Assembly: GCA_017390225.1 (NCBI GenBank)
Contig: JAFPCL010000133.1
Span: 1-11,723, forward strand
From: Clostridia bacterium
GTDB taxonomy: Bacteria > Bacillota > Clostridia > CAKSNL01 > HGM11501
DNA length: 11,723 nucleotides
Direction: 5' to 3'
Shown in pieces: positions 7,481-11,723 of this stretch. The position numbers were made by a program, and so were the translations under genes. Numbering within the stretch: the first letter of the stretch is position 1; the number at the start of each line of letters is the position of its first letter. The notes below the pieces were generated by a model. That model made no database searches. It was given only the letters and a program-made list of their open reading frames with translations, and was not told where the DNA came from.

Positions 7481-7499
7481 TAAAAGTTCTTGACTTTTA
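7481..7499. promoter_or_regulatory. Inverted repeat over the ruvC -35, possible operator
   Basis: TAAAAGT (7481-7487), five bases, then ACTTTTA (7493-7499): a perfect 7-5-7 inverted repeat. A further direct copy of TAAAAGT lies at 7471-7477, exactly 10 bases before the first arm. The repeat covers the ruvC -35 (7490-7495) and lies in the argH leader, so a bound protein would block ruvC initiation and could hinder argH elongation; as RNA it would form only a weak hairpin. The binding protein is unknown. Confidence 0.35.
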
Positions 7500-7518
7500 G
7501 TTTATCATCTATTATTAT
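7490..7518 (+). promoter_or_regulatory. Sigma-A promoter of ruvCAB
   Basis: TTGACT at 7490-7495, a 17-base spacer, and TATTAT at 7513-7518. Each hexamer has one mismatch from consensus. The start of transcription is expected near 7525, giving a leader of about 50 bases to the ruvC ATG at 7576. Its -10 overlaps the argH -10 on the other strand by five bases. Confidence 0.65.
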
Positions 7519-7542
7519 AAAATATAAGAAGAACTTTGTCAA
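7514..7542 (-). promoter_or_regulatory. Perfect consensus sigma-A promoter of argH-walRK
   Basis: On the minus strand TTGACA (7542-7537), exactly 17 bases, then TATAAT (7519-7514). Both hexamers and the spacing are ideal, so basal strength should be high. The start is expected near 7507, giving a leader of about 54 bases to ATG 7453. No ArgR box was recognised beside it. It is the only clear promoter seen for argH, walR, walK and the Amidase_6 gene. Confidence 0.8.
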
Positions 7543-7575
7543 GAAGATATTTATGCAAGTAATGGAAGGTATTTT

Positions 7576-8067
7576 ATGATTATTATGGGCATCGACCCGG
7601 GGCTTGCAACCCAAGGGGTCGGGATTATTCGCTATGAAAATCAAAGATTTGCTCCCATTTGGTATGGTGCGGTTCTCACAAAAGCAGGGCTACCGCTACC
7701 GACACGGCTGACGCAGATTTTTGATGACACAACGCAAATTATCGAAAAATTTCGCCCCGATGTGGTGGCAATGGAAGAGCTGTTTTTTAATACCAACACC
7801 ACAACGGCGTTTGCCGTAGCGCAAGCACGCGGCTGTGCCGTTTTGGCGGCGGCAAAGCAAGGCTTGGAAGTGTTTACCTACACGCCCTTGCAAGTAAAGC
7901 AGGCGGTTACGGGATACGGACGGGCGGATAAGCCGCAGGTGCAGCAAATGGTGCGGGCGCTTCTGCATTTAAATGCCGTTCCCAAGCCGGATGACGTTGC
8001 AGATGCACTGGCCGTGGCTGTGTGCCATGCCCATTCTCATTCACCCTTTTATGAGGGAAGACGATAA
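7576..8067 (+). CDS. ruvC: Crossover junction endodeoxyribonuclease RuvC
   Basis: A 163-residue RNase H-fold nuclease that cuts Holliday junctions in concert with RuvAB during recombinational repair. The acidic metal-binding residues are all in place: Asp7 in MGIDPG, Glu67 in AMEELFF (65-71), and Asp140 and Asp143 in KPDDVADALAVA (137-148). Length is close to the E. coli enzyme (173). The start at 7576 follows GGAAGG by about 6 bases; a second in-frame ATG at 7585 would remove three residues but has a poorer distance to the ribosome site. It heads the ruvCAB set, 18 bases before ruvA. Confidence 0.96.
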   Translation: MIIMGIDPGLATQGVGIIRYENQRFAPIWYGAVLTKAGLPLPTRLTQIFDDTTQIIEKFRPDVVAMEELFFNTNTTTAFAVAQARGCAVLAAAKQGLEVFTYTPLQVKQAVTGYGRADKPQVQQMVRALLHLNAVPKPDDVADALAVAVCHAHSHSPFYEGRR

Positions 8068-8085
8068 AAAGAAAGGTTTGAAATT

Positions 8086-8673
8086 ATGTTTGCCTATATT
8101 TCGGGAAAGGTTGCCTTTACAGCCGTAAATTATGTTGCTGTGGATGTTCACGGTGTGGGCTACCAAGTTTTTGCGCCCCTTCGTGTGCTGAATACACTCA
8201 AAAAAGGCGATTCCGTTATGTTTTATATTCACACCAATGTGCGAGAAGATGCCTTTGAGTTGTTCGGATTTTTATCGCAGGAAGAACTGCATATTTTCCG
8301 TTCGCTTCTGTCCGTCAGCGGCGTTGGCCCTAAATCGGCATTGGCAGTTTTAGATGTTCTCAGCTGTGAAGAGCTGGCGTTGGCGGTTGTTACGGGGGAT
8401 GACAAGGCAATTGCCAAAGCCCCCGGTATCGGGAAAAAATCCGCACAGCGCATTATATTGGAGCTAAAAGACAAAATCACAAATGAAGAGCTTGTTTCCG
8501 TATCCGAGCATACACCCCAAACAGGCGGCACATTCGACGAAGCACGGGATGCTCTTGTGGCACTCGGGTATAGCGCACAGGAAGCCCAAGCGGCACTGCG
8601 CGGCGTGACGGAGGATATGTCCTTGGAGGATATGATAAAAGCGGCATTGGTACAAGCCATGAAGAAAGGATAA
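8086..8673 (+). CDS. ruvA: Holliday junction branch migration protein RuvA
   Basis: A 195-residue protein with the three RuvA domains: an OB fold (about 1-62, MFAYISGKV start, VHGVGYQVF at 21-29); two helix-hairpin-helix motifs, SVSGVGPKSA (76-85) and KAPGIGKKSA (111-120), that grip the junction backbone; a flexible linker (about 130-148); and the small C-terminal domain III (about 149-195) that contacts RuvB. As a tetramer it holds the four-way junction and loads RuvB rings. GAAAGG precedes ATG by 9 bases. It lies between ruvC and ruvB and is almost certainly cotranscribed with them. Confidence 0.96.
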   Translation: MFAYISGKVAFTAVNYVAVDVHGVGYQVFAPLRVLNTLKKGDSVMFYIHTNVREDAFELFGFLSQEELHIFRSLLSVSGVGPKSALAVLDVLSCEELALAVVTGDDKAIAKAPGIGKKSAQRIILELKDKITNEELVSVSEHTPQTGGTFDEARDALVALGYSAQEAQAALRGVTEDMSLEDMIKAALVQAMKKG

Positions 8674-8676
8674 TAT

Positions 8677-9681
8677 ATGGAATTTGATGAACGTTTAATT
8701 TCCTCGCAAGCTTTTCCGGAGGAAAGCGACGCGGAGTATTCTCTGCGCCCAAAGCATCTGGATGAGTATGTGGGTCAGGAAAAGGCAAAAGACAATTTAA
8801 AAATATACATAGAAGCCGCCAAGCTTCGCAAAGACCCATTGGATCATGTTTTGCTGTATGGTCCGCCGGGACTGGGAAAAACCACCCTTGCCGGCATCAT
8901 TGCCAATGAGCTGGGCGTAAACCTCAGAATCACCTCCGGCCCTGCTATTGAAAAGCCGGGGGATTTGGCGGCACTTTTGACCAATTTGTCTCCCATGGAT
9001 GTTTTGTTTATTGATGAGATTCACCGTATGTCCAGAAGTGTGGAAGAAATTTTATATCCTGCCATGGAAGATTATGCGCTGGATATTATTATCGGCAAAG
9101 GCCCCAGTGCTCGCAGTATTCGTTTAGATTTGCCACGGTTCACATTGGTGGGGGCAACCACCCGTGCCGGGCTTTTGACTTCGCCCCTCAGAGACCGTTT
9201 TGGTGTTCAGCTCCGTCTGGATTTGTACACGGTGGAAGAACTCTCCCGAATCGTTACGCGCTCTGCCGATATCCTGAATGTGGATATCACGAAAGAAGGT
9301 GCGGCAGAAATTGCTTCCCGATCTCGCGGTACACCTCGTGTGGCAAACCGCCTTTTAAAGCGTGTGCGTGACTTTGCACAGGTAAAGGCAGACGGACGTA
9401 TCACGGAGGAAACCGCAAGCCTTGCCATGCAGATGCTGGAAATTGACCATTTGGGACTGGATGGAACGGACAAACGCATGATGATGTCCATCATGGAATA
9501 CTTTGGCGGCGGCCCTGTGGGACTCGATACCCTGGCGGCAACCATCGGAGAAGACCCCGGCACGATTGAAGATGTGTACGAGCCGTATCTGATGCAGTTG
9601 GGCTTTTTGAATCGAACCCCCAGAGGCAGAATGGCAACGGTGCGTGCCTATGAACATTATGGCGTGCCTTATCAGGCATAA
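8677..9681 (+). CDS. ruvB: Holliday junction branch migration ATPase RuvB
   Basis: A 334-residue AAA+ motor that drives branch migration as hexameric rings on either side of RuvA. Visible features: Walker A GPPGLGKTT (62-70), Walker B LFIDEIH (110-116), sensor 1 VGATTRAG (158-165), an arginine-finger region SPLRDRFG (169-176), sensor 2 RGTPRVANR (217-225), and the C-terminal winged helix (about 256-334) with GFLNRTPRGR and AYEHYG. Full length for the family. The start codon follows the ruvA stop after only three bases; its AAAGGA ribosome site lies inside the end of ruvA, so translation is probably coupled. Confidence 0.97.
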   Translation: MEFDERLISSQAFPEESDAEYSLRPKHLDEYVGQEKAKDNLKIYIEAAKLRKDPLDHVLLYGPPGLGKTTLAGIIANELGVNLRITSGPAIEKPGDLAALLTNLSPMDVLFIDEIHRMSRSVEEILYPAMEDYALDIIIGKGPSARSIRLDLPRFTLVGATTRAGLLTSPLRDRFGVQLRLDLYTVEELSRIVTRSADILNVDITKEGAAEIASRSRGTPRVANRLLKRVRDFAQVKADGRITEETASLAMQMLEIDHLGLDGTDKRMMMSIMEYFGGGPVGLDTLAATIGEDPGTIEDVYEPYLMQLGFLNRTPRGRMATVRAYEHYGVPYQA

Positions 9682-9760
9682 TCCCAGGATTTACATGTCG
9701 AAAAAAGAGAGTGTTTTTTGTATTTTGCGCAAATAGAAAAGAGGAAGCGCAGAATTCAAG

Positions 9761-9767
9761 AAAGGAG
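9761..9767 (+). promoter_or_regulatory. Ribosome binding site supporting a TTG start
   Basis: AAAGGAG, 9 bases before TTG at 9777. The longer frame from ATG 9711 would place this strong site inside the gene and would put 22 polar residues before the signal peptide, so the TTG start is preferred. Confidence 0.75.
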
Positions 9768-9776
9768 AGTGAAGGA

Positions 9777-11477
9777 TTGAAGCGAATATGTTTGTTTTTT
9801 GTCATCGCCATGCTGTTGTTTTTGGTTCCGTCGGCGGCGAAGACAAAAAGTGTATCTCTTTCTATCGAAGGGGAGCCGGTCTATTGCAGTTCGCCGCCGG
9901 TGATTGTTGAAGGAAGAACGTTGATTCCAAGTAGTGTACTGGTTTCGATTTTGGAGGTTTCCATTCGGTGGAACAGTACTTTACAGCGGATGATTTTGTC
10001 CTATGAGGGTAGCACCATAGAGATGAAAATCGGAAGCATAGAAGCAAAGGTCAACGGGAATCCTGTGACCATGGAAGCCGCACCGATGATTATAAACGGA
10101 AGCAAAATGATTCCCTTGCGCTTTTTTGCCACAAGCTTTGGTTATAACGTAGCTTGGGAGGATGCAACAAAAACCGTGCTCCTGACACGGAAGGTCGAGC
10201 CCCCGAAGGACGAAACGCCAAAGCCGCCGACAACAAAGCCGGAACAGGAAACACCGCAAAAGCCGGAAACGGAAAAAGAAGAAACCGAGCAGGTCGTGCT
10301 TCCCACGATGGATCGCTCCGTGATTTATGGTGTTACGGCAGAGGATGGGGAAGAAGAAAACTATGTGTATCTGGAAATATCCAAGCCCATCCGCCCCCGT
10401 ATTTCTATGTTGTCAGACCCTATGCGTTTGGTGCTGGACTTTGATAAAACCGTACTGAAAAAGACAGGGAAAATCAAAGAGCTGTCTTTGATAGAGGAAG
10501 TGCGATACAACAACCAGACCGATGATTCCGCTCGTGTTGTCATTGAAATGGAAGAAATGCTCCCCTATGTATGCTATTATAAGAACGGAAAATATTGCAT
10601 TGTCTTGCGAGAGGATGCAAACGAAGTGAATTTTTCTGACGGAACACTGTTGTTCCCGGAAAACACGGAAGTGAAGCTGATGGATAAAAAAGCATCGGGT
10701 GTTACGTTTTCTGTTTCGCCTGCCGTCTCAGAACAAACCATTCCGATCAATGCCCACGGCATTTCGGGCATATCCGTGAAAAAAAGCGGAAAAGCATCTA
10801 AGGTAAGCGTTATGTTTACCACACCGCAAAAAGCGGTTATCAGGAATCATACGGTAGTTTTCGAACATGAAGCTTTTTCAGAGATTCGAGATGAGTATGA
10901 AATCGATGAAAAGGTAACAATCGTTTTGGATGCCGGCCACGGCGGCACAGACCCCGGTGCTATCGGGTACAATGCAGATGGCAGTATCGGCGTGAAAGAA
11001 TCCGTTGCCAATTTGTATATCACCTTGCGTGTTGCCGAACTTTTGGAAGATTGCGGCATGGATGTGCATTTGACCCGTTCCGATGATATTTTTGTGGATT
11101 TGTATGACCGTGCAAAATTTGCCAATAACCTTGATGCCGATTATTTTGTCAGCATCCATAATAATGCTTCCGAATCTGACAAAACCGTTGAGGGCACGAT
11201 GGTCATGTATATGACCTCCAGTGTCCGCGGCGCAAAGCTTGCCAAAACGGTTCTGACATCGGTGATTGAGGAAACCAATCAAAACAATTTAGGTATGCGC
11301 GTAGGGGACAAGCTGGTTGTAATCCGCGCCACCGCCATGCCGGCTGTTTTGGTGGAAGGTGGATTCTTAACCACCATAGATGAAATGGAACGCCTTGCCG
11401 ATACGGCATTTTTAGACACACTGGCGGCAGGCATTGCCAAAGGGATTCTGGAAAATACTTTGAGTGAATTGAAATAA
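9777..11477 (+). CDS. Secreted N-acetylmuramoyl-L-alanine amidase (CuAO_N, AMIN, Amidase_3)
   Basis: A 566-residue exported wall hydrolase. In order: signal peptide (1-21, PSAA); a copper-amine-oxidase-N-like domain (about 28-138, with GRTLIPSS and MIPLRFFATSFGYNVAWEDATKTV signatures), here a wall-associated beta domain and not an oxidase; a linker rich in Pro, Lys and Glu (140-175); an AMIN domain (about 180-280) that targets amidases to peptidoglycan or the septum; a less clear segment (285-375); and a catalytic Amidase_3 domain (about 380-560). The zinc ligands and catalytic Glu are complete: His388 (LDAGHGG), Glu408 (KES), His461 (SIHNNA), Glu527 (VEGGF). It should cut the bond between MurNAc and L-Ala. 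It begins at TTG, 95 bases after ruvB. No convincing promoter was found in that gap, so read-through from ruvCAB is likely. A hairpin follows immediately. Confidence 0.92.
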   Translation: MKRICLFFVIAMLLFLVPSAAKTKSVSLSIEGEPVYCSSPPVIVEGRTLIPSSVLVSILEVSIRWNSTLQRMILSYEGSTIEMKIGSIEAKVNGNPVTMEAAPMIINGSKMIPLRFFATSFGYNVAWEDATKTVLLTRKVEPPKDETPKPPTTKPEQETPQKPETEKEETEQVVLPTMDRSVIYGVTAEDGEEENYVYLEISKPIRPRISMLSDPMRLVLDFDKTVLKKTGKIKELSLIEEVRYNNQTDDSARVVIEMEEMLPYVCYYKNGKYCIVLREDANEVNFSDGTLLFPENTEVKLMDKKASGVTFSVSPAVSEQTIPINAHGISGISVKKSGKASKVSVMFTTPQKAVIRNHTVVFEHEAFSEIRDEYEIDEKVTIVLDAGHGGTDPGAIGYNADGSIGVKESVANLYITLRVAELLEDCGMDVHLTRSDDIFVDLYDRAKFANNLDADYFVSIHNNASESDKTVEGTMVMYMTSSVRGAKLAKTVLTSVIEETNQNNLGMRVGDKLVVIRATAMPAVLVEGGFLTTIDEMERLADTAFLDTLAAGIAKGILENTLSELK

Positions 11478-11522
11478 AAGGAAGGGGCTATAGCTGATGT
11501 GTTGGCTATAGCCCTTTCCTTT
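11477..11522 (+). terminator. Hairpin terminator of the amidase gene, overlapping the stop codon
   Basis: An 18-bp stem (11477-11494 with 11505-11522) closes a 10-base loop and contains one G-T pair. The left arm starts at the last A of the TAA stop. The core GGGCTATAGC / GCTATAGCCC is GC-bearing and the right arm ends in TTTCCTTT, so the A-rich/T-rich ends pair within the stem. The T run is broken by CC, making it a moderate intrinsic terminator. It closes the rightward block. Confidence 0.75.
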
Positions 11523-11553
11523 ATGAAATATTATCTAAAAAATCTGTCTGTAG

Positions 11554-11573
11554 GGAACGACGTCGGTCGTTCC
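11554..11573. repeat. Palindrome GGAACGAC-N4-GTCGTTCC, possible dispersed repeat
   Basis: An 8-bp perfect inverted repeat with a 4-base loop, preceded by CTGTAG and followed by GTTTGTTCTTTT. From general familiarity, short intergenic palindromes with a GTAGGG lead and an 8-9 bp GC-rich stem recur in clostridial genomes, but copy number cannot be seen here because only one copy is present in the window. It could also serve as a second terminator, since a weak T-rich stretch follows. Confidence 0.5.
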
Positions 11574-11723
11574 GTTTGTTCTTTTAAAGCTTTGATTTCT
11601 GTTTGCAGAAAGTAAAATCAATGGCTTTCTCAATGTTTTTTTATATAAAAATAAAGACCTGCTAAATAAAGTCAAGAGAAATTTTAAAAATTTTCAACTG
11701 AATTTACGCACACCAACAAGACC
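11574..11723. other. AT-rich gene-free end of the window
   Basis: No reading frame with coding character is visible on either strand. An imperfect hairpin can be drawn from AAAGC (11586-11590) to GCTTT (11624-11628), with inner pairs TTGATT/AATCAA and TCTG/CAGA, followed after 7 bases by seven T (11636-11642). This could be a back-up terminator in the plus direction. The last 60 bases are AT-rich and contain an A/T palindrome near 11680-11697. Confidence 0.4.

Noticed and set aside
7543..7560. ArgR operator upstream of the argH -35
   Set aside because: TGCATAAATAT resembles part of an arginine box, but a paired half-site at the right distance is not present, and the AT-rich background makes such matches common.
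9682..9776. Separate promoter for the Amidase_3 gene
   Set aside because: TTTACA at 9690-9695 could act as a -35, but no acceptable -10 stands 16-18 bases downstream. An A6/T6 inverted repeat here is AT-only and not convincing as a terminator.

Overview
The window looks like a stretch of chromosome from a Gram-positive, low-to-moderate GC Firmicute of the class Clostridia. The signs are strong AAAGGAG-type ribosome binding sites, consensus sigma-A promoters, Gram-positive signal peptides, a WalR/WalK-type two-component system, and secreted proteins with copper-amine-oxidase-N, AMIN, Amidase_6 and bacterial Ig-like domains. Genus-level placement is not possible from the sequence alone.

The layout is two divergent gene blocks that part at about 7515. 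The leftward block (minus strand) reads argH (argininosuccinate lyase), walR (OmpR-type response regulator), walK (Cache-HAMP-PAS histidine kinase), a 908-residue secreted Amidase_6 protein, and then a 155-residue secreted Ig-like protein. The gaps are 12, 31, 35 and 99 bases. The last gene has its own promoter: a perfect TATAAT with no -35, preceded by a 17-bp direct repeat (TGTAAC-N5-TGTAAC) that matches the published WalR box TGTWAH-N5-TGTWAH. The rightward block (plus strand) reads ruvC, ruvA, ruvB (complete Holliday junction resolution set), then an AMIN/Amidase_3 N-acetylmuramoyl-L-alanine amidase that starts at TTG and ends in a hairpin overlapping its stop codon.

The intergenic space between the blocks carries two convincing sigma-A promoters whose -10 hexamers are offset by only one base, so argH-walRK and ruvCAB should not be able to fire at the same moment. 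A TAAAAGT inverted repeat sits on the ruvC -35.

The biological theme is cell-wall homeostasis next to DNA repair. A WalRK-type sensor pair is linked to one putative wall amidase by operon structure and to a small secreted protein by its binding site, while a second, unrelated zinc amidase follows ruvCAB. The usual walRK partners (yycH, yycI, yycJ, htrA) are absent. The two ends of the window are gene-poor: the left holds a 20-bp tandem repeat and a hairpin, the right holds a terminator, a palindrome that looks like a dispersed repeat, and AT-rich sequence.

No tRNA, rRNA, CRISPR array, transposase or phage gene was seen. The most interesting signals are the WalR-box promoter of the small secreted protein, the unusual operon, the duplicated unassigned module in the Amidase_6 protein, and the superimposed divergent promoters.
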